Source: Acidobacteriota bacterium
Lineage (GTDB): Bacteria > Acidobacteriota > Terriglobia > Terriglobales > Acidobacteriaceae
Assembly (NCBI GenBank): GCA_003224755.1
Contig: QHZR01000003.1
Coordinates: 1 to 35,935, forward strand
DNA: 35,935 bases
Direction of reading: 5' to 3'
Shown here: positions 1-7,206 of the stretch, piece by piece
Numbering within the stretch: the stretch's first letter is position 1
How the letters are laid out: each line of letters begins with the position of its first letter
The notes under the pieces: model-generated
Databases searched by the model: none
Told to the model about the DNA's origin: nothing
What the model saw: the letters and a program-made list of their open reading frames with translations, nothing else
Translations under genes and position numbers: made by a program

Positions 1-5
1 TGGGG

Positions 6-815
6 TTACTGCGATGCGGCGGATTCCATACTTTGCAACTGAAACAACAGCGCGACAAATCCCAGCTTCGATTTCATCTGCACGGGCACGCGCCTATCGT
101 CGTCTGTCAGCCAGACCCAGATTTCCCCCTTGCCCGTCATCGGACCTGACACGGGCTCAGCCTTTACACGCAGGGTCTGAAATTCACCCATTGGTCCTTT
201 AACCTTCTCACGGGACTCGACGCTAATTTTGACGTCCGTAGTCTTGCCGCCATCGTTGACAGGGAAAACTTGCGAAAAGCCGATCTGCAACGGAAGTGAG
301 CGGGCATAGAAAAATCCGCTGACCACGTCAGAGACGCAGGGTGGAATGTCAAATTCAGAGTGCTTTTGTTTGCCGGTTCTCAGGTCTTTATCATCCACCT
401 GGCTCTTGGCATGCGGATAGTCGAAGTAGATTCTCCGGTCCATCCGTCGTGATCCCTCTTCATTGTGCTTGGAAATTTCCTGGGTGCAGAAGGAACGCGC
501 GTCAATATCAGCGTCGAATATGTCGTGGACGTGAAACAGCTTGTTGGCTAGGCCGGCCGAATCGGCGGTGGACGTCAGGTGCTCCTTTGAGCCTGATCGC
601 TGCATGAGAATGCCGACAATACCTGCGTTTAGCATGTGCCACTGTACGGAGTAAGTCAGTTTTTCGCCGCTAGGAAACCGATAGGTTGAGGCGGGCGGAA
701 GAATGTGTGATCGTGCATTGCCAAGGGAAGCGATTTGGACCTGCGCCATCGCTGCGAGCGCGCATGCCAAGCCGGCGATCCCTACGTGAATAAATCGAAA
801 TCCGCGGGTCATCAT
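6..815 (-). CDS. DUF3108-family exported protein
   Basis: This is a predicted exported protein of 269 residues. An N-terminal signal peptide (hydrophobic stretch about residues 8-24, ending near AMAQVQ) is followed by a DUF3108-like body that opens with YRFPSGEKLTYSVQW. The body is beta-rich with a conserved-looking C-terminal half (GKGEIWVWLTDDDRRVPVQM). The reading frame is open further upstream, but I chose the ATG at 815 because it overlaps the stop of the preceding gene as ATGA, the arrangement used throughout this operon. It is the last gene of the LPS-core operon. The function of DUF3108 proteins is not settled. The position suggests an envelope role, which is inference. Family assignment is from sequence resemblance by eye. 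Confidence 0.8.
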   Translation of the reverse strand: MMTRGFRFIHVGIAGLACALAAMAQVQIASLGNARSHILPPASTYRFPSGEKLTYSVQWHMLNAGIVGILMQRSGSKEHLTSTADSAGLANKLFHVHDIFDADIDARSFCTQEISKHNEEGSRRMDRRIYFDYPHAKSQVDDKDLRTGKQKHSEFDIPPCVSDVVSGFFYARSLPLQIGFSQVFPVNDGGKTTDVKISVESREKVKGPMGEFQTLRVKAEPVSGPMTGKGEIWVWLTDDDRRVPVQMKSKLGFVALLFQLQSMESAASQ

Positions 816-1318
816 GCAAACCAGAATGCCTTGGCAACAAGCGCCGCTATTAACAACGCGGCACCGAGAGCAGCGTTGTACTCGCGGTGCTTCCAGTAAA
901 GATGCCACGAGAACGATTCTGAGCTGCTTTGGTAAGGGCGAAGTCGGGGAAATAGTCTGGGCACATTACGTTCGTACTCGGCGAATTCAGGGAAGCGGGC
1001 CCGCAGGAATTCTTCCTCTGATTGGATCACTGGGATGTAGATCGTTGCAAAGATTACGGCTATCAGCAGTCCTACCCACCAGTTTCGCGACGCGAGAACA
1101 AATCCGGCGGCCAGCACAAGGGATCCAAAATAAAGCGGGTTGCGGGTGCGAGCGTACAGACCTGTATCCGTGAGTACCTCATTTTTCCGCACATGCCCTG
1201 AGGCCAGCGCGCGTATCACAAGGCCGGCTATGATCAACCCGCTTCCGATCAGAATCGAGAGCTTCACCGGCCGTGCCAGCCAGATGTAAGCGCCAGCTGT
1301 TACGAAGCCCACCGGCAC
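812..1318 (-). CDS. Isoprenylcysteine methyltransferase (ICMT/PEMT)-like membrane protein
   Basis: A 168-residue integral membrane protein with about four hydrophobic segments. It has the ICMT/phospholipid-methyltransferase signature: GHVRKNEVLTDTGLYARTRN, then PLYFG, then EEEFLRARFPEFAEYERNVP. In the family this core binds S-adenosylmethionine and methylates a lipid-linked or thiol substrate at the membrane. The substrate here is unknown. It is read in the LPS operon between waaC and the DUF3108 gene. The GTG start at 1318 has no Shine-Dalgarno sequence. The frame stays open upstream through SWSKVARRIR to a CTG at 1354, preceded at good spacing by GGAGG inside the end of waaC, so the true protein may be 12 residues longer and translationally coupled. 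Confidence 0.8.
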   Translation of the reverse strand: MPVGFVTAGAYIWLARPVKLSILIGSGLIIAGLVIRALASGHVRKNEVLTDTGLYARTRNPLYFGSLVLAAGFVLASRNWWVGLLIAVIFATIYIPVIQSEEEFLRARFPEFAEYERNVPRLFPRLRPYQSSSESFSWHLYWKHREYNAALGAALLIAALVAKAFWFA

Positions 1319-1346
1319 GCGGATTCGCCGCGCGACCTTGCTCCAG

Positions 1347-2411
1347 CTAGGCAGGAGGTGCCTCCAGTATCTGGCGTGCGGCAGCGATCACTTCGTCGGT
1401 TGTGATGCTGAGCAGGCCAGGATCAGGTTCGTGTGTGTGCGAGAGCGAAGTCCGGCTGGCTGAAGCACGCAACACGATACTGCGCGTCGCATAGGGGCCG
1501 TTGCGAGTTGGATCAGTGGGCCCGAAGATCGCGACAACCGGGACTTGCAGCGCCGCCGCAAGATGCAAAGGCCCCGTATCGCCTCCAATGAACAACCGCG
1601 CGTGCCGGGTGAGCGCGATGAGTTCACCGATCGAAGATGAAATCCTCCTTGCAGTGCTTTCGCTTGCGTTTTCCGCCGCGAGGGCAAGTTCTTCCTCGCC
1701 TGGCCCAAAGTTGATGAGAGGTGTCAACCCGTCTTTCGCCAGGGCTTTTGCCACGGCGCCGTATCGCTCTGCGGGCCACTGTTTCGCACCCCATCCGGCG
1801 CCGGGATTGATCACAACGAACTCCCCGCCTTGTGCCGGGTTTGCTGCCTCGGATCCATTTCGACTGTCCTGCGGAAACATGGCCCGGCAACGCGGAAGCG
1901 AATGTCCCACCGTCGCCTCAGCCAGCGAATGGTACTGGTCTATTACGTGAGTTCCATTTGCGCCAGTCGCCTTTGTGTAGAACATTCGAGATGGCCACTC
2001 GCGCGGGCTTTTCATTCCAACAACTGTTTTTGCTTCTGCCAGTTTTGCAATGATGGCTGACTTCAGTGCGCCCTGAAAGTCAATTGCAATGTCGTAATTC
2101 TGTTCGCGAACTTCACGCCGGGCCATTGCCATTTGTTGTCGAGTCCCGCCTGAGAGCAGGGATTTGCGCCAAGCCTTGGTGTCAACCACATGAACAAAAT
2201 CAGTCAGTGGACGCGCCGAGTTGCGTGGGCCAGAGCGGGGAGCCTCTTTCGCACAAAGCAGCTCCGCCCATCGTTGCTCTATTATCCAGCCGATCCGAAT
2301 TTCGGGGAACGCGTTGCGTAGAGCGGCGGCAGCGGGAATCGTATGGATTACGTCTCCCATGGCGCCCAGCCGTACAACCAGCAAGCTCTTGGGAGGAGAA
2401 CCGATGCTCAC
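1347..2411 (-). CDS. waaC: Lipopolysaccharide heptosyltransferase I (GT9)
   Basis: A 354-residue glycosyltransferase of family GT9, expected to transfer the first L-glycero-D-manno-heptose from ADP-heptose to Kdo on the LPS inner core at the cytoplasmic face. The N-terminal motif RLGAMGDVIHTIPA, the EQRWAELL stretch and VDTKAWRKSLLS favour WaaC over WaaF. The C-terminal donor-binding motif is FIGGDTGPLHLAAAL followed by VAIFGPTDPTRNGP. The start is GTG at 2411, whose GTGA overlaps the stop of rfaE2. It lies directly downstream of the genes that make ADP-heptose, so donor synthesis and use are coupled in one transcript. Heptosyltransferase identity is strong. The choice of I over II is good but not certain. 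Confidence 0.9.
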   Translation of the reverse strand: MSIGSPPKSLLVVRLGAMGDVIHTIPAAAALRNAFPEIRIGWIIEQRWAELLCAKEAPRSGPRNSARPLTDFVHVVDTKAWRKSLLSGGTRQQMAMARREVREQNYDIAIDFQGALKSAIIAKLAEAKTVVGMKSPREWPSRMFYTKATGANGTHVIDQYHSLAEATVGHSLPRCRAMFPQDSRNGSEAANPAQGGEFVVINPGAGWGAKQWPAERYGAVAKALAKDGLTPLINFGPGEEELALAAENASESTARRISSSIGELIALTRHARLFIGGDTGPLHLAAALQVPVVAIFGPTDPTRNGPYATRSIVLRASASRTSLSHTHEPDPGLLSITTDEVIAAARQILEAPPA

Positions 2412-2893
2412 GACCGGCGTGACTCCAGGCGGTTGCGAATAATGTCAGTGGCGGAGTGGTCTTTAGGATCGCCGACAATCTCGACGCGGCCCCCGCACTC
2501 AATCACAGTGTCCCGTTCGGGCACACTGTCAGCGGTGTAGTCAGTGCCTTTGGCGTGAATGTCCGGATGAATCTCGCGTACTAGAGCGCGCACGTCGGCT
2601 TCAGGAAAAACCACAACTGCATCAACGTCTGACAGAGCTGCAAGAATCTCTGCACGCTCCTCGGCCGCCATCAATGGGCGGCCTTGTCCCTTGAGCGTGC
2701 GTACGGATTCATCTGAGTTGATGGCAACAACCAACCGCCCACCGAGCTGCTTCGCCGCGTGAAGATAACGCACGTGGCCGACGTGCAGCAAATCGAAGCA
2801 TCCATTGGCGAGCGTGATTTTTTCGCCATCGGCACGCCAGTGCGCGATGCGTTGCTTCAGTCCTTCGCGATTGAGAATTTTTTTCTCGCGCAA
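2408..2893 (-). CDS. rfaE2: D-glycero-beta-D-manno-heptose 1-phosphate adenylyltransferase
   Basis: A cytidylyltransferase-fold protein that charges heptose 1-phosphate with ATP to give ADP-heptose. It corresponds to the C-terminal domain of E. coli HldE. The nucleotide-binding motif is ANGCFDLLHVGHVRYL, with HxGH, and the later PERDTVIECGG and GDPKDHSATDIIRN fit the family. I chose a TTG start at 2893 (161 residues) because it has an AGGGA Shine-Dalgarno sequence 6 bases upstream and gives the usual domain length. The frame is open to a GTG at 3013, but those 40 extra residues are encoded by the palindromic repeat at 2910-3013 and are unlike the family. Splitting HldE into kinase and adenylyltransferase genes is common outside enterics. 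Confidence 0.9.
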   Translation of the reverse strand: MREKKILNREGLKQRIAHWRADGEKITLANGCFDLLHVGHVRYLHAAKQLGGRLVVAINSDESVRTLKGQGRPLMAAEERAEILAALSDVDAVVVFPEADVRALVREIHPDIHAKGTDYTADSVPERDTVIECGGRVEIVGDPKDHSATDIIRNRLESRRS

Positions 2894-2909
2894 TTCAAAT
2901 CCCTGAAAA

Positions 2910-3013
2910 TGTGGCGACAGCCGCCCTCGGCTGTCCGTCGAGCGGAGCTCGACTTTTCCGGAATGCCTAGCTCGCCGAGCCGAAGCAGGACAGCCGAGGG
3001 CGGCTGTCCCCAC
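2910..3013. repeat. Nested palindromic repeat, copy A
   Basis: An element of about 104 bp between rfaE1 and rfaE2. The two ends are inverted copies of each other (GACAGCCGCCCTCGGCTGTC on the left, the complement on the right, flanked by TGTGG/CCCAC). Each end is itself a hairpin, and an inner GTCGAG...CTCGAC hairpin follows the left arm. The same structure recurs at 6426-6537 and 28387-28496. No transposase is encoded, so it is a MITE- or REP/BIME-like element. It could form strong RNA structure between the two cistrons. Confidence 0.9.
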
Positions 3014-3018
3014 GTGGT

Positions 3019-4041
3019 TCAGTGCGATCTCGTCTGCGGCGTCGTCTTTTGTATTGCCTCCAAAAGCTCTTGCCGCGAAACTGTCGCCGTGCCGCGCTTC
3101 ATCACCACAATTCCGCCTGCATAATTCGCCAGGTGGGCGGCTTCTTCGGCGGTTGCGCCCGCAGCCAGCGCCGCTGTGAACGTGGCTATTACGGTATCCC
3201 CTGCGCCGGTCACGTCAGTGACCTGGTCGCCGCCAAAGATGGGAATATCAACGGGCTTGTGTTTTCCGGAAAATGCAACCATGCCGTCGCGGCCGCGCGT
3301 GATGATCAGCGACTGGAGTTTCATGCGCAACATGATCTGCGTGCCGGCGGAAGACAGAGTGTCCCAATCCCGGATACGGACCCGTAGCGCTTCCTCGACC
3401 TCGGGTTCGTTGGGTGTTGCAGCAGTGATTCCAGAAAATTCCAGCATTCGATGGCGCGAGTCGAGTACGACCGGAACGGCATCCTTTCCCCTCGCGGCGT
3501 TCAGAATCTCCGGACTAGCGGCGCCATAACCATAATCCGAAACCAGCAGGGCGTCCGAAGCGCGCAGATATTGTCTGGCAGCCAAGGCCAGTTCGCGCTT
3601 TGCGTGCGGGGCAAGATCCGCATCTGGCTCGCGGTCGAGTCGAACCACCTGCTGTCGCCAGGTGTGAGGCATGCCGGCCAGAATGCGCGTCTTGGTCACG
3701 GTCGCGTAATTCTTGTCGCGAAGGATGCCGGTAACCGGAATTCGTTTGTGGCGAAAGCTTCTCAAGAGCAAACGTCCCGGCTCATCGTTTCCCACGATCC
3801 CCACTGGCAAAACGCTGGCGCCCAGATCGGCAAGATTGTTCACCGCGTTTGCTCCGCCACCGGGAACAACGGTGCGTTCGCGATGGCGAAGAATGAGCAC
3901 CGGCGCCTCGCGCGATACGCGAGAGATTTCGCCGAAGACGAATTCGTCGGCGACCATGTCGCCGAGCACGGTGACCGTGATGCGCGGAAACGCCTGCACT
4001 ATCTTGCTCAGCCGCTCGGTTTCTCTTGGGGCCTTGCTCAT
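3019..4041 (-). CDS. rfaE1: D-glycero-beta-D-manno-heptose-7-phosphate kinase
   Basis: A 340-residue PfkB/ribokinase-family kinase that phosphorylates heptose 7-phosphate at C1 in the ADP-heptose pathway. It corresponds to the N-terminal domain of HldE. Visible family marks are GDMVADEFVFGEISRVSREA near the N-terminus, VVPGGGANAVNNLADLGA for sugar binding, and the catalytic VTGAGDTVIATFTAALAAGA with its Asp base. The start is ATG at 4041, 17 bases after the lpxK stop. The adenylyltransferase follows after the palindromic repeat. Identity is strong because the partner rfaE2 and waaC are adjacent. Confidence 0.92.
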   Translation of the reverse strand: MSKAPRETERLSKIVQAFPRITVTVLGDMVADEFVFGEISRVSREAPVLILRHRERTVVPGGGANAVNNLADLGASVLPVGIVGNDEPGRLLLRSFRHKRIPVTGILRDKNYATVTKTRILAGMPHTWRQQVVRLDREPDADLAPHAKRELALAARQYLRASDALLVSDYGYGAASPEILNAARGKDAVPVVLDSRHRMLEFSGITAATPNEPEVEEALRVRIRDWDTLSSAGTQIMLRMKLQSLIITRGRDGMVAFSGKHKPVDIPIFGGDQVTDVTGAGDTVIATFTAALAAGATAEEAAHLANYAGGIVVMKRGTATVSRQELLEAIQKTTPQTRSH

Positions 4042-4058
4042 TGTTCAGACGAATTCTC

Positions 4059-4997
4059 TCACGCGGAGGGCTTGCGTTCACCGGTCGCACGAAAAATGGT
4101 ATCCAAAGCAGCAGTGGGCTCTGCGAGATCCATGCGAACGCGGGCGACGGATATGGCGCCCAATGCGGCGGTGTGCGATCTGAGATTAATTTCATCTTTT
4201 TCCGTCGTGACAAATCCGGTTGCGCCGGAACGCTCGCGTAGCGCCAACAGTTCCCGAATATCGGACGCATTGTAAGCATGGTGATCGCGATAGAACTTCA
4301 TGCTAACGGGCTCAACGCCCGCTGCTCGCAGCTGTTCAATAAATTTGTGCGGACGCGCGATGCCGCAAAAAACCACAGGACTCTTTGGAGGATTGGAGAT
4401 CTCAACTAAGCGCCGAATGCGCCAAATGGGTGTGTGCGCCGGCGGGGTGAAATCCATATCGCTTGTCATTACAACTGCATCGGCGCGTTGCAGCGACGAG
4501 AGCGGTTCGCGCAGACGACCTGAAGGCAATAACTGATCATCCAAGTCCTCCGCAGTCAGCAGGACGATGTCGAAATCGCGCGCCAATGCCCGATGCTGGA
4601 ATCCGTCGTCGAGAATGTGCAGCCTTGCTCCAGTTTCCTTCTGTGCATATAGGCCTGCATGGTAGCGGCTTTCGCCGACAATTACTGGGCAGTTCAGTCG
4701 GCGTGCAATGAGGAGTGGCTCATCCCCGAATTGTTCCGGCGATCCGTTTGGATCGACCTCTAAGACCCCCTGCGTTTTGCGTCCATAGCCGCGCGAAAGA
4801 ACGTCGAATGGGATGCCGCGCTGTTGCAGCAACTTTCCGAGCAGAATCACAAACGGAGTCTTGCCCGAACCACCCACTGACAAGTTGCCCACGCTAATCA
4901 CGGACGCGGACAATCTTTGTGCCTTCAGCACGCCGGCATCGTATAGGCGATTCTTGCCAGTTACACCGGCCGCATAGATCGCGCTCAGTGGATTCAA
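4059..4997 (-). CDS. lpxK: Tetraacyldisaccharide 4'-kinase
   Basis: A 312-residue membrane-associated kinase that adds the 4'-phosphate to the lipid A disaccharide to give lipid IVA. The P-loop is VGNLSVGGSGKTPFV (about residues 36-50), followed by SRGYGRK and FGDEPLLIARR. The family's second motif is seen as HILDDGFQHRALARDFDIVL. The N-terminal hydrophobic segment LSAIYAAGVTGKNRLYD is typical for membrane attachment. The start is TTG at 4997, overlapping the waaA stop as TTGA, so the two are translationally coupled. Having lpxK next to waaA matches the order of the Raetz pathway, because WaaA uses the LpxK product. Confidence 0.95.
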   Translation of the reverse strand: MNPLSAIYAAGVTGKNRLYDAGVLKAQRLSASVISVGNLSVGGSGKTPFVILLGKLLQQRGIPFDVLSRGYGRKTQGVLEVDPNGSPEQFGDEPLLIARRLNCPVIVGESRYHAGLYAQKETGARLHILDDGFQHRALARDFDIVLLTAEDLDDQLLPSGRLREPLSSLQRADAVVMTSDMDFTPPAHTPIWRIRRLVEISNPPKSPVVFCGIARPHKFIEQLRAAGVEPVSMKFYRDHHAYNASDIRELLALRERSGATGFVTTEKDEINLRSHTAALGAISVARVRMDLAEPTAALDTIFRATGERKPSA

Positions 4998-6289
4998 GCG
5001 GTGTGCGCTCCCTGCTCGCGTGCGGAGAGTAGCGTTTTGAGCTTCTGAAGAGTGATCGCGGTTGCGCCCTGCTCGGATTGCAGTGTTTGAAGAGCACGAC
5101 GACCCAACGCATCGCGCTCGTTTTGATCGGCGAGCAGATTCAACACCGTCTTGCTGAGATCGGTTGCACTGGCAACGCGAACCGCGTCGGCGGAATGAAA
5201 CAGGGCCACGATGTCGCGAAAATTCTCGGTATGCGGGCCGACAATGATCGGTACCCCGTGCTGCGCGGGTTCAAGAATGTTGTGCCCGCCCGCAGGCACA
5301 AAGCTCCCTCCGACGATCGCGAGGTCCGCCAGAGCGTACAGGTTGGCAAGTTCTCCGATTGAGTCAACCAGGAGCACGCCGCCGTTCGGCGCGTCGCCGT
5401 TCCACTGTGTAGAGCGCCAGAATTTCACGTTGGCATCCTGCAAAAGGTTCGTGACCTGACTGAAACGCTCCGGGTGTCGCGGCGCCAGCAGCATGACGGC
5501 TGAGTGATGCTGCGACAGAACCTGCTTGAACGTCTCCACGAGAAGAGTTTCCTCGCCGTCGACTGTGCTTCCACAAACCAGGACGGGGCCCGCTGCGGAT
5601 TCTGCAAGCGACGACCTGAGCTGGCCTAAAATCGGCGGGGGAGGCGGCAGCACAAAGTCGAACTTAAGATTGCCGCCAACCACCACGCGATCTTCGAGAG
5701 CACCGATCTCGACTAAGCGCCGGGCGTCTTCAGAAGTTTGAGCCACGAACAGCGAAATGTTTCGTAATACCGGGCGGAGAACTTTGCTCCATCGCCGATA
5801 CCCGGGAAGAGATCTGTCTGAAATTCGGGCATTGACCACGGCTACACGTGAGCCACAATCGCGCGCGAGGCGAAGGAAGTTCGGCCAGAATTCGGTCTCC
5901 GCGATCACGACGAGGTCGGGCCGCAGGGCTGCGAGATACCTTCGCATCGCGAACGAAAAATCCAAAGGAAAGTAAAAGACGTTTTCGGCGCCAAATCGCC
6001 TGCAGGCAAGCAAGTGTCCGGTGTCGGTGGTTGTCGAAATCAGTATTCGATGTTCGGGAAATTCCACTTGGAGGTTTCGTATCAGTTCGCTTACTGCAAG
6101 TACTTCGCCGACTGAAACGGCATGCACCCAGATTGACCGCCCGTGCGGGTTGCAGATCGACAGAGGAACCTGACCGAGCCTCTGCCGCAGCCCTTTTCGG
6201 TACTTGCCTTGGCGAAGCATTTCGAGCAGCCAATAGGGGGTCGCCACCAGAAGTCCTGCGGCCAGCAGCGCACTATAGATCAGGTACAT
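4994..6289 (-). CDS. waaA: 3-deoxy-D-manno-octulosonic acid (Kdo) transferase
   Basis: A 431-residue GT30 glycosyltransferase that attaches Kdo from CMP-Kdo to lipid IVA at the inner membrane. It begins with a membrane anchor (MYLIYSALLAAGLLVATPYW), then has the GQVPLS region and the motif WVHAVSVGEVLAVSELI, whose Glu is the family's catalytic base. Further marks are STTTDTGH, ETEFWPNFLR and the C-terminal donor-site motif FVPAGGHNILEPAQHGVPII. It is the first gene of the minus-strand LPS operon. No Shine-Dalgarno sequence is visible, and a -10-like TAGAAT ends 12 bases before the ATG, so the mRNA leader may be only a few bases. Confidence 0.95.
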   Translation of the reverse strand: MYLIYSALLAAGLLVATPYWLLEMLRQGKYRKGLRQRLGQVPLSICNPHGRSIWVHAVSVGEVLAVSELIRNLQVEFPEHRILISTTTDTGHLLACRRFGAENVFYFPLDFSFAMRRYLAALRPDLVVIAETEFWPNFLRLARDCGSRVAVVNARISDRSLPGYRRWSKVLRPVLRNISLFVAQTSEDARRLVEIGALEDRVVVGGNLKFDFVLPPPPPILGQLRSSLAESAAGPVLVCGSTVDGEETLLVETFKQVLSQHHSAVMLLAPRHPERFSQVTNLLQDANVKFWRSTQWNGDAPNGGVLLVDSIGELANLYALADLAIVGGSFVPAGGHNILEPAQHGVPIIVGPHTENFRDIVALFHSADAVRVASATDLSKTVLNLLADQNERDALGRRALQTLQSEQGATAITLQKLKTLLSAREQGAHTA

Positions 6290-6301
6290 TCAGGAAGGGA
6301 C

Positions 6302-6307
6302 ATTCTA
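6302..6307 (-). promoter_or_regulatory. Candidate -10 element for the LPS operon
   Basis: On the minus strand this reads TAGAAT, 12 bases before the waaA ATG. No convincing -35 is seen. It would give a transcript with a leader of roughly five bases, which agrees with the missing ribosome-binding site. It is divergent from the TATAAT at 6390. Confidence 0.4.
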
Positions 6308-6389
6308 AATGCGGCAGTCGCAGATTTCGCGGGGATCGACGATATCCGCGATGCGCAAGAAGCACCGAACCAAGCAGGTCTTTGCATCC

Positions 6390-6395
6390 TATAAT
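6390..6395 (+). promoter_or_regulatory. TATAAT -10 element placing the start codon near +1
   Basis: A perfect TATAAT ends 8 bases before the GTG at 6404, so transcription would begin at or just before the start codon and give a leaderless message. No clear -35 is seen. This supports translation from 6404 even though the next 110 bases are repeat DNA. Confidence 0.55.
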
Positions 6396-6403
6396 TCACT
6401 GTC

Positions 6404-7174
6404 GTGAATCTAGAACTTGGAAAACGGGGGGACAGCCGCCCTCGGCTGTCCGGTCGAGCGCAGCTCGACGAAAGTTTCCTCAGGGAGAAGTCGGGCCAGG
6501 TGTCCGAAGGGACAGCCGAGAGCGGCTGTCCCCACATTATTAAGACCGTATTTGTTACGGTCGCAATTTTTGCATTGCCCTTACTTTGCCTTGCGGCCAA
6601 AGAATTCTCCATGCCGAAGGTGCAACCGGCGTTCAGCTATCCGGCGCACGACCATCATGGAAACGAAAACGTCACGGTCGGGCTCGATCCATACGACACT
6701 CCGACTAAGTCAAGTATCTTCACTGTTCATTATCGTGAGAACGAGCTGTTGCTCATCCTGGTGGTGATCACTAACGATTCTGACCAGCCAGTCCAGCTCT
6801 CGGAGATGAAAATCGAGTTGGTCACTGCCGACCGCATCAAACTCACTCCGCTTTCTGAAGACGACATTTTCCGGCGGATTTCCCATCCGAAAGCCTCCGG
6901 AACTCGCTATCCTGTCCCATTTCCCACCCAAAAAGCCAAGGGCGGTGTGGATTCGAAGTCGCGCGACGAGGTCCAAAGCGCTCTGTTTCGTGCCCGGGCG
7001 GTCGAGCCGCGCAGTTCGCAGGCGGGATTCATGTTTTTCGATGTCTCCGATCTTTCAAGCCCGCTTTCGGGAGCGAACTTCTACCTGACCGGCGTGCGCG
7101 ATTCTTCCGGACACGACCTCATGTATTTCGAAGTTTCGTTGGATAAATACCTGGAAGCGTCCAAACCCCACTAA
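6404..7174 (+). CDS. Exported protein of unknown function with repeat-encoded N-terminal insert
   Basis: I do not recognise this protein. From GTG 6404 it has 256 residues. Residues 8-44 or so are encoded by palindromic repeat copy B. They are followed by a signal-peptide-like segment (IIKTVFVTVAIFALPLLCLA) and then a soluble beta-rich domain (ELLLILVVITNDSDQPVQLS, later SQAGFMFFDVSDLS) that resembles an extracellular beta-sandwich. The perfect TATAAT 8 bases upstream of the GTG argues for this leaderless start. Alternatives inside the frame are a GTG at 6500 or an unusual ATT at 6539. The simplest reading is a short original N-terminus plus signal peptide into which the repeat inserted in frame. 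It ends 32 bases before the molybdoenzyme. Gene reality is good; the start is uncertain. Confidence 0.7.
   Translation: MNLELGKRGDSRPRLSGRAQLDESFLREKSGQVSEGTAESGCPHIIKTVFVTVAIFALPLLCLAAKEFSMPKVQPAFSYPAHDHHGNENVTVGLDPYDTPTKSSIFTVHYRENELLLILVVITNDSDQPVQLSEMKIELVTADRIKLTPLSEDDIFRRISHPKASGTRYPVPFPTQKAKGGVDSKSRDEVQSALFRARAVEPRSSQAGFMFFDVSDLSSPLSGANFYLTGVRDSSGHDLMYFEVSLDKYLEASKPH
6426..6537. repeat. Nested palindromic repeat, copy B
   Basis: The second copy of the element seen at 2910-3013. Terminal arms GGGGACAGCCGCCCTCGGCT and GACAGCCGAGAGCGGCTGTC are inverted copies, with the inner GTCGAGCGCAGCTCGAC hairpin after the left arm. The middle part differs from copies A and C. It lies inside the reading frame of the 6404 gene, read through without a stop. 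Confidence 0.9.
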
Positions 7175-7192
7175 CCAAGCCAGCGGACAACT

Positions 7193-7198
7193 TATAAT
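7193..7198 (+). promoter_or_regulatory. TATAAT -10 element of the molybdoenzyme gene
   Basis: A perfect TATAAT ends 8 bases before the ATG at 7207. There is no ribosome-binding site, so the message is probably leaderless or nearly so. I see no -35 of quality. It gives the gene its own transcription start although the previous gene ends only 32 bases upstream. Confidence 0.55.
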
Positions 7199-7206
7199 CA
7201 GAAATC

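Noticed and set aside
2894-3013. Extended rfaE2 start at GTG 3013 (40 extra residues)
   Set aside because: Those residues are encoded by palindromic repeat A, and a TTG at 2893 with a good ribosome site gives the normal family length.
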